Below are positions 10,726-23,105 of a stretch of DNA of 64,000 nt, piece by piece. Each line of letters begins with the position of its first letter. Position 1 is the stretch's first letter. The stretch comes from Pseudomonadota bacterium. Lineage in GTDB: Bacteria > Pseudomonadota > Gammaproteobacteria > Xanthomonadales > Rhodanobacteraceae. The DNA lies in contig JAKAWV010000001.1 in assembly GCA_021827205.1 (NCBI GenBank), positions 186,001 to 250,000 of the forward strand, in the 5' to 3' direction. A program made the translations under genes and the position numbers. The notes beneath the pieces were generated by a model. It ran no database searches, was not told where the DNA came from, and saw nothing but the letters and a program-made list of their open reading frames with translations.

Positions 10726-11795
10726 GCGATGGACGTCCGGTGATGATCATGGCCGGCGGTACCGGCGGGCACATCTTCCCCGGCCTGGCCGTGGCCGAGG
10801 TGCTGAACGCGCGCGCGGTACCGGTGGTGTGGCTGGGCGCGGCCGGCGCGCTGGAGACGCGCCTGGTGCCGGCGCGAGGCATCCGCCTGCTGGAGCTGCC
10901 GGTGCGTGGCGTGCGTGGCAAGGGCTGGAATGCGCGGCTGCGTGCGCCGTGGATGCTGCTGGGGGCGTTGCGCGCGGCTTGGGCCGCGCTGCGTCGCGAG
11001 CGTCCGCGCAGCGTGCTGGCGTTGGGTGGTTATGCCGCGGGGCCGGGCGGTCTGGCCGCGTTCCTGCGCCGCGTGCCGCTGGTGGTGCACGAACAGAACG
11101 CAATGCCAGGGATGACCAACCGCGTGCTGGCGCGCCTGGCACGGCGCGTGCTGGTGGGCTTTCCGGATGCGCTGCCGCAGGCCACGTGCAGCGGCAATCC
11201 GGTGCGCGCGGCGATCGCCGCGTTGCTTGCACCCGCGCAGCGTTTCGCCGCGCGCACGGGACGCGCGCACCTGCTGGTGCTGGGCGGGAGTCAGGGTGCG
11301 CGCGCGCTCAATCTAGGCGTACCGGCTGCACTGGCGTTGCTGCCTGCGGCGGGGCGTCCCGAGGTGTGGCATCAGTGTGGCGCGCAAGGCGTGGAGACCA
11401 CGCGCGCCGCTTATGCCGAAACGGGTATCGAGGCGCGCATCGAGCCGTTCATCGAAACCATGGAGCAGGCCTATGCCTGGGCCGATCTGGCGTTGTGCCG
11501 CGCCGGTGCGCTGACCCTGGCCGAGCTGGCCGCGGCCGGGCTGGGCGCGATCCTGGTGCCGTATCCGCACGCCGTGGACGATCATCAGACGCGCAATGCC
11601 GCGTTCATGACCGGCGCTGATGCCGCGCGTCTGTTACCCGAATCCGCATTGAGCGCGCAATCGCTGGCGCAGGAACTCGGCACGCTGCTGGCTGATCGCA
11701 CGCGCTTGCTGAGCATGGCCACGGCGGCGCGTGCGCTGGCGCAGCCGGATGCCGCCGACCGCATCGCCGATGCCTGCCTGGAGGTGGCGCGATGA
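10722..11795 (+). CDS. murG: UDP-GlcNAc:undecaprenyl pyrophosphoryl-MurNAc-pentapeptide transferase MurG
   Basis: MIMAGGTGGHIFPGLAVAEVL, VHEQNAMPGMTNRVLA; start at 10722 inside ORF 10158..11795. Confidence 0.97.
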   Translation: MSDGRPVMIMAGGTGGHIFPGLAVAEVLNARAVPVVWLGAAGALETRLVPARGIRLLELPVRGVRGKGWNARLRAPWMLLGALRAAWAALRRERPRSVLALGGYAAGPGGLAAFLRRVPLVVHEQNAMPGMTNRVLARLARRVLVGFPDALPQATCSGNPVRAAIAALLAPAQRFAARTGRAHLLVLGGSQGARALNLGVPAALALLPAAGRPEVWHQCGAQGVETTRAAYAETGIEARIEPFIETMEQAYAWADLALCRAGALTLAELAAAGLGAILVPYPHAVDDHQTRNAAFMTGADAARLLPESALSAQSLAQELGTLLADRTRLLSMATAARALAQPDAADRIADACLEVAR

Positions 11796-13234
11796 GCCCG
11801 CGGCGCCTGCTGCCGCACGAGGACTTCATGTACGCATTCCGGCGCGTGCACTTCATCGGCGTCGGTGGCGCAGGCATGAGCGGCATCGCCGAGGTGCTGC
11901 ACACGCTGGGCTATGTCGTGTCCGGCTCGGATCGCGCACGCTCGCCGGTGACCGAGCATCTGGCTGCGCTGGGCATCGAAGTGCACATCGGCCACGCCGC
12001 CGCGCAGGTGCAGGGCGCCGATGCCGTGGTCGTCTCCGGCGCCATCGCCACCGACAACGTCGAGTTGCTGGCGGCGCGCGCCTCACGCATTCCGGTGGTG
12101 CCGCGCGCCGAGATGCTGGGCGAGCTGATGCGCTTCCGCCGTGGCATCGCCATCGCCGGCACCCACGGCAAGACCACCACCACCAGCCTCACCGCCAGCG
12201 TGTTGGCCGAAGCCGGCTACGACCCGACGTTCGTGATCGGTGGTCAGTTGCTGGCCGCGGGCACGCACGCACGTCTGGGCGCCGGCGAGTATCTGGTCGC
12301 CGAGGCCGATGAATCCGATCGTTCATTCCTGATGCTGGCACCGGTGCTGGCCGTGGTCACCAACATCGATGCCGATCACCTGATCAATTACGGCGGCGAT
12401 TTCGCGCGTGTGCGCCAGGCCTTCGATGATTTTCTGCACCGCTTGCCGTTCTATGGCACCGCGGTGCTGTGCAGCGATGACGCCGAGGTGGCCGCGCTGG
12501 CGCAGCGCACGCCGCGCAGCGTGATCACCTACGGCACGGCCGCCAATGCCGACGTGCGCGCCAGCGCCATCGCGCAGCACGGCGCGCGCATGCGCTTCGA
12601 TCTGCATCTACCCGGGCGCGATGTGGCGCTGGCGGTGAACCTCAATCTGCCCGGTCGGCACAACGTGCTCAACGCGCTGGCTGCGGCGACGGTGGGTTGG
12701 CAGTTGGGGGTCGATGCGCAAAGCATCGTCAACGCGCTGGACCGGTTCCAGGGCGTGGGTCGGCGCTTTCAGCAGCGCGGCGAGATTGCGCATGCGCGCG
12801 GGCACGCATTGCTGGTCGACGATTACGGCCACCACCCCAGCGAACTGGCCGCGGTGTTCGCCGCCGCGCGCGGCGGTTGGCCGCAGCGCCGCCTGGTGGT
12901 GGCGTTTCAGCCGCATCGCTATTCGCGCACGCGCGATTTGCTCGATGACTTCGCGCGCGTGTTGGCCGAGGTCGATGTGCTGGTATTGAGCGAGGTTTAT
13001 GCCGCGGGCGAGACGCCGATCGCCGGTGCCGATGCGCGCGCGCTGGCGCGTGCGGTGCGTGCGCGTGGCAAGGTCGATCCGGTGCTGGTCAACAGTGCGC
13101 GAGAACTGCCGCAGGCGCTGGCGGCGCTGCTCGAAGACAACGACCTGCTGCTGATGATGGGCGCGGGCGATATCGGTCAGACCGCCAATGCGCTGGCGCA
13201 TGCCGGCAAGGTGCTTGAGGAGGACAAGGCATGA
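11792..13234 (+). CDS. murC: UDP-N-acetylmuramate-L-alanine ligase MurC
   Basis: [39 protein letters not shown]. Confidence 0.97.
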   Translation: MSPRRLLPHEDFMYAFRRVHFIGVGGAGMSGIAEVLHTLGYVVSGSDRARSPVTEHLAALGIEVHIGHAAAQVQGADAVVVSGAIATDNVELLAARASRIPVVPRAEMLGELMRFRRGIAIAGTHGKTTTTSLTASVLAEAGYDPTFVIGGQLLAAGTHARLGAGEYLVAEADESDRSFLMLAPVLAVVTNIDADHLINYGGDFARVRQAFDDFLHRLPFYGTAVLCSDDAEVAALAQRTPRSVITYGTAANADVRASAIAQHGARMRFDLHLPGRDVALAVNLNLPGRHNVLNALAAATVGWQLGVDAQSIVNALDRFQGVGRRFQQRGEIAHARGHALLVDDYGHHPSELAAVFAAARGGWPQRRLVVAFQPHRYSRTRDLLDDFARVLAEVDVLVLSEVYAAGETPIAGADARALARAVRARGKVDPVLVNSARELPQALAALLEDNDLLLMMGAGDIGQTANALAHAGKVLEEDKA

Positions 13235-14181
13235 GCCACGTCGATGATGCGCGCGCCTTCGGTCGCGTCGCGGTGGTGATGGGCGGCACCTCGGCCGAGC
13301 GCGTGGTATCGCTGGATTCGGGCAGCAACGTGCTCGCCGCGCTGCGCGCGCGCGGTGTCGATGCGCACGGCATCGACGGCATCCCCGCGCTGCTGGATGC
13401 GGTGCGCGCCGGACACTTCGCGCGCGTGTTCAACATTTTGCATGGCGGCGGTGGCGAGAACGGCGAACTGCAAGGCGCGCTGCAGTCGCTGCGCATTCCG
13501 TTCACTGGCTCGGGCGTGCTGGGTTCGGCGCTGTCGCTGGACAAGATTCGCGCCAAGCAGGTGTGGCAGGCACTGGATCTCTCGACGCCGCGTTTCAAGG
13601 CTCTGCCACGTGGTGCCGACGTGCATGCGGCGGCGCGCGCGATCGGTTTTCCACTGGTCGTAAAGCCGGCTTGGGAAGGCTCCAGCGTGGGCGTTACCCG
13701 CGTGTTCGCAGACAAGGATCTGAACGCTGCGGTCGAACTGGCCCAACGCTATCCCGGCGATCTGCTGATGGAAACGCTGATCGAGGGCGATGCGAACGAG
13801 GGCGGTGAGTACACCGTCAGTATCCTCGGGCGCGAAGTGCTGCCAACGATCAAGATCGTGCCCAAGGGCGAGTACTACGACTACAACGCCAAGTACGTCG
13901 CCGAAGACACTTTGTATATCTGTCCGGGTTTGTCGGGTGCTGCCGAGCAGGCGATGCGCACGTTGGCGCTGGCTGCGTTCGACGCGCTGGCGTGCTCGGG
14001 CTGGGCGCGTGTGGACATCATGCGCGATCACCATGGACACGACTGGCTGCTCGAGGTCAACACCGCGCCCGGCATGACCAGCCATTCACTGGTGCCCAAG
14101 GCCGCCGCCGCCGCTGGCATGGATTTCGAAACCCTGTGCTGGCGCATTCTGGAAACATCCTTGCCGACGGAGGCGCCGTGA
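13231..14181 (+). CDS. ddlB: D-alanine-D-alanine ligase
   Basis: [47 protein letters not shown]. Confidence 0.97.
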   Translation: MSHVDDARAFGRVAVVMGGTSAERVVSLDSGSNVLAALRARGVDAHGIDGIPALLDAVRAGHFARVFNILHGGGGENGELQGALQSLRIPFTGSGVLGSALSLDKIRAKQVWQALDLSTPRFKALPRGADVHAAARAIGFPLVVKPAWEGSSVGVTRVFADKDLNAAVELAQRYPGDLLMETLIEGDANEGGEYTVSILGREVLPTIKIVPKGEYYDYNAKYVAEDTLYICPGLSGAAEQAMRTLALAAFDALACSGWARVDIMRDHHGHDWLLEVNTAPGMTSHSLVPKAAAAAGMDFETLCWRILETSLPTEAP

Positions 14182-14930
14182 CGCGCGCCAGCGCCATCCG
14201 TCTGAGTGGCTGGCTGCTGGCGCTGGCGGTGCTGGCCGTGCCGGTGGTCGCGGTGTTGCGCGGCTGGCTGGCGGCGGGGCAGTGGCCGGTGAAATACCTC
14301 ACCATCGATGCGCCGTACACGCATGTCAGCGCCGCCGAGGTCGCCGTCGCGGTGCAGCCGCTGCTGCAAAAAGGCTTTTTCGCGGTCGATCTGCAGCGCG
14401 TGCGCGCGGCGGTCGCGGCGCTGCCGTGGGTGGCCGCGGTCGAGGTGCGCAAGCGCTGGCCGAATACCCTGGTCATCAGCCTGCGCGAGCACCAGCCATG
14501 GGCGCGCTGGACCGGGAATCGCATGGTTGGCGCCGATGGCAGCCTGTTCAGCGTGCCCGCTGCGCAGATACCGGGCGCATTGCCGCAATTGATCGGCCCG
14601 CACGGCACGCTGCCCGAGGTGATCGCGTTTTACCGCAGCGCCGCTGCCGCCTGTACGCCGCGTGGCCTGCATGTGGCCGGGGTGCAACTGACCGCGCGCG
14701 GCAGCTACACGCTGGAGCTGGCCGATGGCGCGCGCATCGTGATCGGCCGCGACCAGTCGCAGCAGCGCCTCGATCGGTTCCTGACGGTGTGGCCGCAACT
14801 GGCGGCGCGCCACAGCCAGATGTTCGTGTATGCCGATTTGCGCTACGCCAACGGCTTTGCCGTGCGTTGGCCGGATGCGTCCACGCCATCCGTCGCGCCC
14901 TCTTCCACGCCCAGTGCAGGAAATACCTGA
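14178..14930 (+). CDS. ftsQ: Cell division protein FtsQ
   Basis: GTG start at 14178 overlapping ddlB stop; POTRA/FtsQ region [33 protein letters not shown]. Confidence 0.93.
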   Translation: MTRASAIRLSGWLLALAVLAVPVVAVLRGWLAAGQWPVKYLTIDAPYTHVSAAEVAVAVQPLLQKGFFAVDLQRVRAAVAALPWVAAVEVRKRWPNTLVISLREHQPWARWTGNRMVGADGSLFSVPAAQIPGALPQLIGPHGTLPEVIAFYRSAAAACTPRGLHVAGVQLTARGSYTLELADGARIVIGRDQSQQRLDRFLTVWPQLAARHSQMFVYADLRYANGFAVRWPDASTPSVAPSSTPSAGNT

Positions 14931-14933
14931 GCC

Positions 14934-16154
14934 ATGAACAGACGCAGCGACAAGCAACTGGTGGTGGGGCTCGATATCGGCACCTCGAAGGTCATGGCCG
15001 TGGTCGGCGAATACGCGCGCGGCGAACCGGTCGAGGTGATCGGCATCGGCTCGCACGTGGTGCGCGGCATGAAGCGCGGCGCGGTGGTGGATATCGAATC
15101 GACCATGCACGCGATCCGCGGTGCGGTCGAGGAAGCCGAGCTGATGGCTGGCTGTGAGATTCGCTCGGTGCACGCGTCGATTTCCGGCAGTCATCTGGAA
15201 ACGCTGAACTCGCATGGCACCGCGGCGATCCGCGAGCGCGAAGTCAGCGCCGCCGACATCGAGGCGGTACTCGCCGCGGCCAGCGCAGTGGCCATCCCGG
15301 CTGATCGCAAGGTGCTCTACAAGGAGCCGCAGGAGTTCCGCATCGATGGTCAGGACGGCATCCGTCATCCGGTCGGCATGAGCGGTGTGCGTCTGGAGGC
15401 CAACGTGCATCTGGTCACCGGCGCGGCCAGTCCGGTGCAGAACCTGGTCAAATGCATCGAGCGTTGCGGCATCACCGTGGATGCGCTGATTCCAGCCGCC
15501 ACCGCCAGCGCGCGCGCCGTGCTCACCGACGACGAGCGCGAGCTGGGCGTATGCCTGATCGACATCGGCGCCGGCACCACCGACATCGCCATTTACGCGC
15601 AGGGCGCGGTGCGCTACACGCGCGCGCTGCCGGTGGGTGGCGATCAGGTGACCAACGACATCGCCTTCGGTATCCACACGCCCACGGCCAACGCCGAGGA
15701 AATCAAGGTCAAGTACGCCTGCGCGCTGCCGCAACTGGCGCACAGCGACGAAACCGTGCAGGTGCCCAGCGTCGGCGATCGCCCGCCGCGGCGCCTCGCG
15801 CGCCAGGCGCTGGCGCAGTGCGTGCACGACCGCTACGAGGAAATCTTCGAGATGGTGCAGGACGAGCTGCGCCGCTCGGGTCTGGACAACCTGCTCAGCG
15901 CCGGCGTGGTGCTGACCGGTGGCGCGGCGCCGATGGAAGGCGCGCTGGAGCTGGCCGAGGAGGTATTCCACAAGATGGTGCGCATCGGCATGCCGCAGAT
16001 GGTCGGCGGCAAGGCCGAGGCAGTGGCCAATCCGGTACACGCCACCGCCGTGGGGCTGCTGCTGCACGCGGCACGCGGTGATGTGGCCGTGCCCAGCGGC
16101 AATCTGGATCGCATGATCGGCCGGCTCAAGGGCTGGCTGGGGAAGAACTTTTGA
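14934..16154 (+). CDS. ftsA: Cell division protein FtsA
   Basis: VVGLDIGTSKVMAVVGE, LIDIGAGTTDIAIYAQGAVRYTRALPVGGDQVTNDIA, LTGGAAPMEG. Confidence 0.98.
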   Translation: MNRRSDKQLVVGLDIGTSKVMAVVGEYARGEPVEVIGIGSHVVRGMKRGAVVDIESTMHAIRGAVEEAELMAGCEIRSVHASISGSHLETLNSHGTAAIREREVSAADIEAVLAAASAVAIPADRKVLYKEPQEFRIDGQDGIRHPVGMSGVRLEANVHLVTGAASPVQNLVKCIERCGITVDALIPAATASARAVLTDDERELGVCLIDIGAGTTDIAIYAQGAVRYTRALPVGGDQVTNDIAFGIHTPTANAEEIKVKYACALPQLAHSDETVQVPSVGDRPPRRLARQALAQCVHDRYEEIFEMVQDELRRSGLDNLLSAGVVLTGGAAPMEGALELAEEVFHKMVRIGMPQMVGGKAEAVANPVHATAVGLLLHAARGDVAVPSGNLDRMIGRLKGWLGKNF

Positions 16155-16355
16155 ACGCGCGCTACTGCCGGACAGAGCAACCACCTGCGTGGTTGACCGG
16201 CGCGCGTGGCCGGCCGCCGCAATCGGCGCTGGCGCACCAGGCAATTCGATGGCGCCGGAACGCCATCGGCGGCGGCAACGCCGCATCCCCAAGCAACGCC
16301 GGATGCGTGCCCTCGGGGCAACCGCAAGCAGATGCAATTCAACGGGAGACGGGAC

Positions 16356-17561
16356 ATGTTTGAAATGATCGAAAGGGCAACACCCAACGCAATCATCAAG
16401 GTGATCGGCGTGGGCGGCGGCGGTGGCAACGCCGTGGCGCACATGCTGGGTTGCGACATCGAGGGCGTGGAGTTCATCTGCGCCAACACCGATGCGCAGG
16501 CGCTGAAAAACTCGGGTGCGCGCCAGGTGCTGCAGCTCGGCGCCAACGTCACCAAGGGTCTGGGCGCAGGCGCCAATCCCGAGGTCGGCCGCCAGGCCGC
16601 GCTGGAGGATCGCGAGCGCATCGACGAGGCGCTGGCCGGCGCCGACATGGTGTTCATCACCGCCGGCATGGGCGGCGGTACCGGGACCGGCGCGGCGCCG
16701 GTGCTGGCGCAACTGGCCAAGGAACGCGGCATCCTGACCGTGGCCATCGTCACCAAACCGTTCCCGTTCGAGGGCCGGCGGCGCATGCAGGTGGCGCTGA
16801 AGGGCATCGAGGATCTGTCCCAGCATGTCGATTCGCTGATCACCGTGCCCAACGAGAAGCTGCTCAGCGTGCTCGGCCGCGAGGCCACCATGCTCAGCGC
16901 ATTCAAGGCCGCCAACGAGGTGCTGGTCGGTGCGGTGCGCGGCATCGCCGATCTGATCACCCGCCCCGGCTTGATCAACGTGGACTTCGCCGACGTGCGC
17001 ACGGTGATGAGCGAGATGGGCATGGCGATGATGGGTAGCGGCAGCGCGCGCGGCGACGATCGTGCCCAAGCCGCGGCCGAGGCGGCGATCAGCAACCCGT
17101 TGCTGGACGACGTGAACCTGAACGGCGCCAGCGGCATTCTGGTCAACATCACCGCCGGTCCCAACATGACCATGCGCGAGTTCGATGAGATCGGTCGCGT
17201 GGTGCACGACTTCGCCGCCGAAGACGCCACCGTGGTGATCGGTACCACGCTCGACGCCGAGATGCAGGACGACGTGCGCGTCACCGTGGTCGCCACCGGA
17301 CTCAACCGCAACGTGGCGCGCAGCACGCGTCCCGCAGCGCGCGAGGAGATGGTGACGCCGCAGCCGCGTCCACGTCCGGTGATGCTGCGCACTGGCACCG
17401 GACCGGCCGTAGCCAGCGCTGCGCCTTTACGCGCCAGCGCCAGCGTGCCGCGCGTGCGTGCCGACGAGCAGGCCGACGCCATGCAACCGCCGGCCACGCC
17501 GCCGCCGGCGGGTTTCGACTACATCGACATCCCGGCCTTTTTGCGCAAGCAGGCCGACTGA
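16356..17561 (+). CDS. ftsZ: Cell division GTPase FtsZ
   Basis: [32 protein letters not shown]-terminal peptide [12 protein letters not shown]; start at 16356 inside ORF 16206..17561. Confidence 0.98.
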   Translation: MFEMIERATPNAIIKVIGVGGGGGNAVAHMLGCDIEGVEFICANTDAQALKNSGARQVLQLGANVTKGLGAGANPEVGRQAALEDRERIDEALAGADMVFITAGMGGGTGTGAAPVLAQLAKERGILTVAIVTKPFPFEGRRRMQVALKGIEDLSQHVDSLITVPNEKLLSVLGREATMLSAFKAANEVLVGAVRGIADLITRPGLINVDFADVRTVMSEMGMAMMGSGSARGDDRAQAAAEAAISNPLLDDVNLNGASGILVNITAGPNMTMREFDEIGRVVHDFAAEDATVVIGTTLDAEMQDDVRVTVVATGLNRNVARSTRPAAREEMVTPQPRPRPVMLRTGTGPAVASAAPLRASASVPRVRADEQADAMQPPATPPPAGFDYIDIPAFLRKQAD

Positions 17562-17593
17562 GCCGACGCTCGGCCGCAGGATCGCGGCCGGCG

Positions 17594-17635
17594 CCTGTCG
17601 CCACCGTCGCTCCCGTCCGCGGGGGTGGCGGCAGG
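17594..17635 (+). other. Inverted repeat/hairpin in ftsZ-lpxC intergenic region
   Basis: cctgtcgccacc (17594-17605) pairs with ggtggcggcagg (17624-17635), 12 bp with one G-T wobble, 18-nt loop; no T-tract. Confidence 0.55.
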
Positions 17636-17753
17636 TCAGGTGTCAGCGGTGCGGCGCCGGTAATTACTGTACGTCAAGGTTTACTTTGTCCCCCGTAAAC
17701 CCTGTGTTACATTCCCGGCCACTTTGGCAGCTGCCCCGCCAGGTTAAAAAACA

Positions 17754-18665
17754 ATGATCAAGCAGCGCACGTTGAAAAACGCCATCCGCGCCACCGGCGT
17801 CGGCCTGCATACCGGGGACAAGGTCTACATGACTCTGCGTCCGGCCGCGCCCGATACCGGTATCGTGTTCCGCCGCACCGACCTGCCAACGCCGATCGAT
17901 ATTCCCTCGCGTTGCGAATTTGTCGGTGACACGCGGCTGTCCAGCACGTTGGTGCGTGACGGCGCGCGTGTCGGTACCGTCGAGCACTTGCTCTCGGCCA
18001 TGGCCGGGTTGGGCATCGACAACGCTTATGTCGATTTGTCCGCGCCGGAAGTGCCGATCATGGACGGCAGCGCCGGCCCTTTTGTGTTCCTGCTGCAATC
18101 GGCGGGGATTGAGGAGCAAGCCGTCGCCAAGCGCTTCATCCGCATCAAGAAGCCGATCAAGGTCGAGGATGGCGACAAATGGGCGCGCTTCGAACCGTTC
18201 AATGGCTTCAAGGTGGGTTTTTCCATCGAATTCAAGCACCCGCTGTTCAGTTCACGCACCCAACGCGCGGAGATCGACTTTTCCACCACTTCGTTCGTCA
18301 AGGAAGTCAGCCGCGCGCGCACCTTCGGTTTCATGCGCGACATCGAGATGCTGCGCGAGCGCAACCTCGCCATGGGCGGGTCGATGGACAATGCCATCGT
18401 GCTCGATGACTACCGCGTGCTCAACGAGGACGGCTTGCGCTACGAGGACGAGTTCGTCAAGCACAAGATCCTCGATGCGATCGGCGATTTGTACCTGCTC
18501 GGCCACAGTCTGATCGGCGCGTTCTATGGCCACAAGTCCGGGCATGAGTTGAACAACCGCCTGCTGCGCAAGCTGATGGCCGACGCTGCGGCGTGGGACG
18601 AGGTCAGTTTCGACGACGCCGAGCTGGCGCCGATCTCCTACGCGCATCCGGCACAGGCGATCTGA
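17754..18665 (+). CDS. lpxC: UDP-3-O-acyl-N-acetylglucosamine deacetylase LpxC
   Basis: [61 protein letters not shown]. Confidence 0.98.
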   Translation: MIKQRTLKNAIRATGVGLHTGDKVYMTLRPAAPDTGIVFRRTDLPTPIDIPSRCEFVGDTRLSSTLVRDGARVGTVEHLLSAMAGLGIDNAYVDLSAPEVPIMDGSAGPFVFLLQSAGIEEQAVAKRFIRIKKPIKVEDGDKWARFEPFNGFKVGFSIEFKHPLFSSRTQRAEIDFSTTSFVKEVSRARTFGFMRDIEMLRERNLAMGGSMDNAIVLDDYRVLNEDGLRYEDEFVKHKILDAIGDLYLLGHSLIGAFYGHKSGHELNNRLLRKLMADAAAWDEVSFDDAELAPISYAHPAQAI

Positions 18666-18724
18666 ATCACAGTTCGGATTGCTGACACAATTTGTGACAA
18701 ACGGGTTGCGGCCCGCGCCCGCGA

Positions 18725-19174
18725 TCACGATTTGGCGAGGGACGCCAAAGCCAGGAAACGGGCCCGCAGTTCCGGGTCTGGAAGGAAATTCGCCGCGGCG
18801 CGCAGATGACGCGCGGCTGCGGGGGAAAGCGCAAGTCGCGCTGTCGGCTCCGGAGGGGGCGCAGGTAGTGGGGCAATTTTGATGGTCAGTGTGCGTGCGC
18901 TCACCCCAAGGGTGCGCGCCAGGCGCAGGATCGCGGCCTGCTCCATGCGCAGCCGTGATGCCCACGCCGCGCTACTGGCCACGAAAACGATGCGCTCGCC
19001 GTGTACGCCACCGAGCCTTACCTGCTCGGCCAGCGTGGGTAGCAAGCGTTGGCGCAGTTGCTGATCCAGTTTCTCCAGGGCCGCGGCCTTGGTGAATAGG
19101 TCGCCGAGACTGCTGCAGTCCGCGAGACTCTGCGGGCCGCGCGCGCGGCGTGACTGCTGCGGGGGCGATTGCAT
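18725..19174 (-). CDS. DUF721 domain-containing protein (DciA-like)
   Basis: MQSPPQQSRRARGPQSLADCSSLGDLFTKAAALEKLDQQLRQRLLPTLAEQVRLGGVHGERIVFVASSAAWASRLRM; location between lpxC and M23/secA; start at 19174. Confidence 0.75.
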   Translation of the reverse strand: MQSPPQQSRRARGPQSLADCSSLGDLFTKAAALEKLDQQLRQRLLPTLAEQVRLGGVHGERIVFVASSAAWASRLRMEQAAILRLARTLGVSARTLTIKIAPLPAPPPEPTARLALSPAAARHLRAAANFLPDPELRARFLALASLAKS

Positions 19175-19201
19175 GAACCGTGAACCTCGGAATTGCCGAA
19201 C

Positions 19202-20140
19202 ATGAACATCATACTGGTCTCCGACTCGCGCAAGGCGCCCCACAGCATTGACTTGCGCCATCCGCGCCAACGTCTGCTGGCGCTGGGCGCGCTGGCCGGC
19301 AGTGCGTTGGCTCTGATCGCACTGGGCGTGGCGCTGAGCTGGCTGATCTACAGCCCGCGCGATCACGCACTGGCTGAAGTACGCGCGCTGCGCGCACAGT
19401 TGCGCGCACAGCAAGCCGATCTCGATAGCGCGCAGCGCGGCGCGCAGCGCGATCTCAACGCGCTAGCGGTCAAGCTGGGTCAGCTCGAAGCGCAGTCGTT
19501 GCGCCTGGGCGCGCTGGGCGAACACCTGGCGCGGGCCGGAAAGCTTGACAGTGGCGAGTTCAACTTCGACACCGACCCCGCGGTCGGCGGACCGGAAGTA
19601 CCCATGCGGCAAGCCAGCGCGCTGCCGCGGGACATCAACCGCGGCCTCACCGCCTTGCGCCTGCGTTTCGACGCGCAGCAAACCAAGCTCGGCCTACTTG
19701 AGCGCCTGCTGCTGGATCGCAAGGTCGATGCCGCGGCACAGCCCAGCGGCATGCCGGTGGCCAACGGCTTCATCGATTCCTACTACGGTCCGCGCACCGA
19801 TCCATTCACCGGTGGCCATGAATTCCACACCGGACTCGATATTGACGCGCCCGCAGGCACCCCGATCACCAGCGTGGCGCGCGGCATCGTCAGCTTCACC
19901 GGGGTGCGCAACGGTTACGGCAATGTCGTCGAGGTGGACCACGGCAATGGTTATCTGACCCGCTACGCGCATGCCGAAAAACTGCTGGTGCACGTCGGCG
20001 AGCCGGTGCGCGCCGGGCAGGAATTGGCGCTGGTGGGCTCGACCGGGCGCTCCACCGGGCCGCACGTGCATTTCGAGGTCTGGTATCGCGGCAAGGTCAT
20101 CAATCCGCTGGCCTTCGTGCAGGCCCGGCATCGTCTGTAA
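19202..20140 (+). CDS. M23 family metallopeptidase (membrane-anchored murein endopeptidase)
   Basis: GYGNVVEVDHGNGYLTRYAHAEKLLVHVGEPVRAGQELALVGSTGRSTGPHVHFEVWYRGKVINPLAF. Confidence 0.93.
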   Translation: MNIILVSDSRKAPHSIDLRHPRQRLLALGALAGSALALIALGVALSWLIYSPRDHALAEVRALRAQLRAQQADLDSAQRGAQRDLNALAVKLGQLEAQSLRLGALGEHLARAGKLDSGEFNFDTDPAVGGPEVPMRQASALPRDINRGLTALRLRFDAQQTKLGLLERLLLDRKVDAAAQPSGMPVANGFIDSYYGPRTDPFTGGHEFHTGLDIDAPAGTPITSVARGIVSFTGVRNGYGNVVEVDHGNGYLTRYAHAEKLLVHVGEPVRAGQELALVGSTGRSTGPHVHFEVWYRGKVINPLAFVQARHRL

Positions 20141-20306
20141 GCGTTCCGGCCGCGCGCTTTGGTGCGCACATGTCAGTGCGTGCTTGGCCGCGGCACGCCC
20201 TCGCCCTTGAATTTGCGCCGCGCGCCGCCATCCGAAGCCGGGTGCCGGCGTAGTATCCTCTGCCTTTTGCGCGGCCCGGCCGCGCCACCGTTGCGAGCGA
20301 TCCCTG

Positions 20307-23063
20307 ATGTTGAATCAAGTCCTGACCGGCGTTTTTGGCAGCCGCAACGAGCGTGTGGTGCGGCAGCTGCAGCGCAAGGTCGCGCGCATCAATGCGCTCG
20401 AACCTGCTTGGGGAAAGCTCACTGACGACGAACTCAAGGACAAGACCGTGGAATTCCGCGCGCGTCTGGCCAAGGGCGAGAGCATCGATGATCTGCTGCC
20501 CGAGGCTTTCGCCACCGTGCGCGAGGCCGCGCGGCGGGTGATCGGCATGCGTCATTACGACGTGCAGTTGATCGGCGGCATGATCCTGCACATGGGCAGG
20601 ATCGCCGAGATGCGCACCGGCGAAGGCAAGACCCTGGTGGCGACGCTGCCGGTGTACCTCAACGCGCTGGAAGGCAAAGGCGTGCACGTGGTCACCGTCA
20701 ACGACTACCTGGCCAAGCGCGACTCCGCCTGGATGGGCAAGATTTACGGCTTCCTCGGCATGAGCGTGGGCGTGGTTTATCCGGGCATGGAGAACGCCGA
20801 CAAGTCCGGCGCCTACGCCGCCGACATCACCTACGGCACCAACAACGAATTCGGCTTCGACTATCTGCGCGACAACATGGCCTTGAGCAAGGACCAACGC
20901 TTCCAGCGCGGCCTGCATTACGCCATCGTCGACGAGGTGGATTCGATCCTGATCGACGAGGCGCGCACGCCGCTGATCATCTCCGGCCCGGCCGAGGACT
21001 CGCCTGAGCAGTACATCAAGGTCAACCGCATCGTGCCCAACCTGATCCGGCAGGAGAAGGAGGAGGACAGCGAAGGCGACTACTGGGTGGACGAAAAACA
21101 AAAGCAGGTGTATCTGTCGGAAGAGGGCATGGAGCACGCCGAGCAGTTGCTGCGCCAGGGCGGCGTGATCGACGCGGACACCAGCCTGTACGACACGCGC
21201 AATCTGGGCGCTGTGCATCACCTCAACGCCGGTCTGCGCGCGCACGCGCTGTACCACCGCGATGTCGATTACATCGTGCGCGATGGCGAGGTGATCATCG
21301 TCGACGAGTTCACCGGGCGCACGCTGCCCGGACGCCGCTGGTCCGAGGGTCTGCATCAGGCGGTCGAGGCCAAGGAATCCGTACCCATCCAGCGCGAGAA
21401 CCAGACCCTCGCCACGATCACCTTTCAGAACCTGTTCCGCATGTACCGCAAGCTCTCGGGCATGACCGGAACGGCCGATACCGAGGCCTACGAGTTCCAG
21501 TCGATCTACGGGCTGGAGGTGGTGGTCATTCCCACGCACCGGCCGATGGTGCGCGATGACCGCCACGACCTGGTGTTCCTCAACCGCGATGCCAAGTACA
21601 ACGCAGTCATTGCCGACATCAAGGACTGTTACGAACGCGGCCAGCCGGTGCTGGTGGGCACCACCTCGATCGAGGTGTCCGAACTGCTCTCGCAGAAGCT
21701 GCGCGCGGAGAAAATCCCGCACGAGGTGCTCAACGCCAAGCAGCACGAGCGCGAGGCGCAGATCGTCGCGCAGGCCGGTCGGCCCAAGGCGGTGACCATC
21801 GCCACCAACATGGCCGGGCGCGGCACCGACATCGTGCTGGGTGGTTCGCTGGATGCCGAGCTGGCCGCGGTGCCGGCCGATGCCGGCGACGCCGAGCGCC
21901 AGCGTGTGAAGGCCGAATGGCAGAAGCGCCACGACGAGGCTATCGCCGCCGGAGGCTTGCACATCATCGGCACCGAGCGTCACGAATCGCGGCGCATCGA
22001 CAATCAGTTGCGCGGCCGCTCCGGCCGCCAGGGCGACCCGGGTTCCTCGCGCTTCTACATCGCGCTCGAGGACAACCTCATGCGCATCTTCGGTGGCGAA
22101 GCGGTGGCGCGCTGGATGCGCGCCTTCGGCATGAAGGAAGACGACGCCATCGAGGAGCGCATGGTCTCGCGCCAGATCGAAAAGGCGCAGCGCAAGGTCG
22201 AGCAGCACAACTTCGATATCCGCAAGAACCTGCTGGAGTTCGACGACACCGCCAACGACCAGCGCAAAGTGATCTACGAGCAGCGCAATGAGTTGCTGGA
22301 TGCCAGCGAGGTCGCCGAATCGATCCATGACATCCGCGCCGACGTGTTCGCCGAACTGGTCAACCGTCACGTTCCGCCGGACAGCGTCGACGAGCAGTGG
22401 GACATCGCCGGACTCGATCGCGCACTGGCCACCGACTACGCCATCGAGCTGGATCTGCCCAACTGGATCGAGACGCAGAGCGACGTCAACCACGAGCGCA
22501 TCCTGCGCTACGTACTGGAGGTCGCCGAGCGCCAGTTCGCGGAGAAGGAAGCCGCGCTCGGTGCCGAGAACATGCGCCAGTTGGAAAAGCAGGTCATGCT
22601 CACCGTGCTCGACAACGCCTGGAAGGAGCATTTGTCCAGCATGGATTACCTGCGTCAGGGCATTTACCTGCGTGGTTACGCGCAGAAGCAGCCCAAGCAG
22701 GAATTCAAGCGCGAATCGCTGCTGTTGTTTTCGAGCATGCTCGATGGTGTCAAGGCCGAGGTCACGCAGATCCTTGCGCGCATCCGCCTGCAGAGCGAAG
22801 CCGAAATCGCGGCCATGGAAGCCGAGCGCCAGGATCAAGCGCAGCGTGCCGCGCTGGAATTCCGGCACGCCGAGGTCAGCGGTTACGCCGCGCCGCAGAT
22901 CGATGGCGATGCGGTCGAGGCGCGCTTCGGCGAGCAGGCTGCGACGGTGGCGCTGGCCGCGCCGGCCACCGTGGTGCGCGATGGCCCCAAGGTCGGCCGC
23001 AACGAACCCTGCCCGTGCGGCTCCGGCAAGAAGTACAAGCACTGCCACGGCCGTCTGGGCTGA
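20307..23063 (+). CDS. secA: Preprotein translocase ATPase SecA
   Basis: [39 protein letters not shown]-terminal Zn motif [14 protein letters not shown]. Confidence 0.99.
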   Translation: MLNQVLTGVFGSRNERVVRQLQRKVARINALEPAWGKLTDDELKDKTVEFRARLAKGESIDDLLPEAFATVREAARRVIGMRHYDVQLIGGMILHMGRIAEMRTGEGKTLVATLPVYLNALEGKGVHVVTVNDYLAKRDSAWMGKIYGFLGMSVGVVYPGMENADKSGAYAADITYGTNNEFGFDYLRDNMALSKDQRFQRGLHYAIVDEVDSILIDEARTPLIISGPAEDSPEQYIKVNRIVPNLIRQEKEEDSEGDYWVDEKQKQVYLSEEGMEHAEQLLRQGGVIDADTSLYDTRNLGAVHHLNAGLRAHALYHRDVDYIVRDGEVIIVDEFTGRTLPGRRWSEGLHQAVEAKESVPIQRENQTLATITFQNLFRMYRKLSGMTGTADTEAYEFQSIYGLEVVVIPTHRPMVRDDRHDLVFLNRDAKYNAVIADIKDCYERGQPVLVGTTSIEVSELLSQKLRAEKIPHEVLNAKQHEREAQIVAQAGRPKAVTIATNMAGRGTDIVLGGSLDAELAAVPADAGDAERQRVKAEWQKRHDEAIAAGGLHIIGTERHESRRIDNQLRGRSGRQGDPGSSRFYIALEDNLMRIFGGEAVARWMRAFGMKEDDAIEERMVSRQIEKAQRKVEQHNFDIRKNLLEFDDTANDQRKVIYEQRNELLDASEVAESIHDIRADVFAELVNRHVPPDSVDEQWDIAGLDRALATDYAIELDLPNWIETQSDVNHERILRYVLEVAERQFAEKEAALGAENMRQLEKQVMLTVLDNAWKEHLSSMDYLRQGIYLRGYAQKQPKQEFKRESLLLFSSMLDGVKAEVTQILARIRLQSEAEIAAMEAERQDQAQRAALEFRHAEVSGYAAPQIDGDAVEARFGEQAATVALAAPATVVRDGPKVGRNEPCPCGSGKKYKHCHGRLG

Positions 23064-23079
23064 GCAACAGCCGGGGCGA

Positions 23080-23105
23080 GCCTGGGCTCCATGCTGAGCC
23101 GAGGC
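23080..23105. terminator. Probable (bidirectional) terminator between convergent secA and apaH
   Basis: gcctgggctc (23080-23089) pairs with gagccgaggc (23096-23105), one mismatch, followed by ttattctt; sits between convergent genes. Confidence 0.5.

Noticed and set aside
14028-17207. 1059-aa antisense ORF over ftsQ-ftsA-ftsZ
   Set aside because: Opposite to three certain genes; His/Arg/Ala-rich translation typical of spurious antisense frames in high-GC DNA.
20100-23048. 982-aa antisense ORF over secA
   Set aside because: Antisense shadow of secA codon bias; no recognisable domain.
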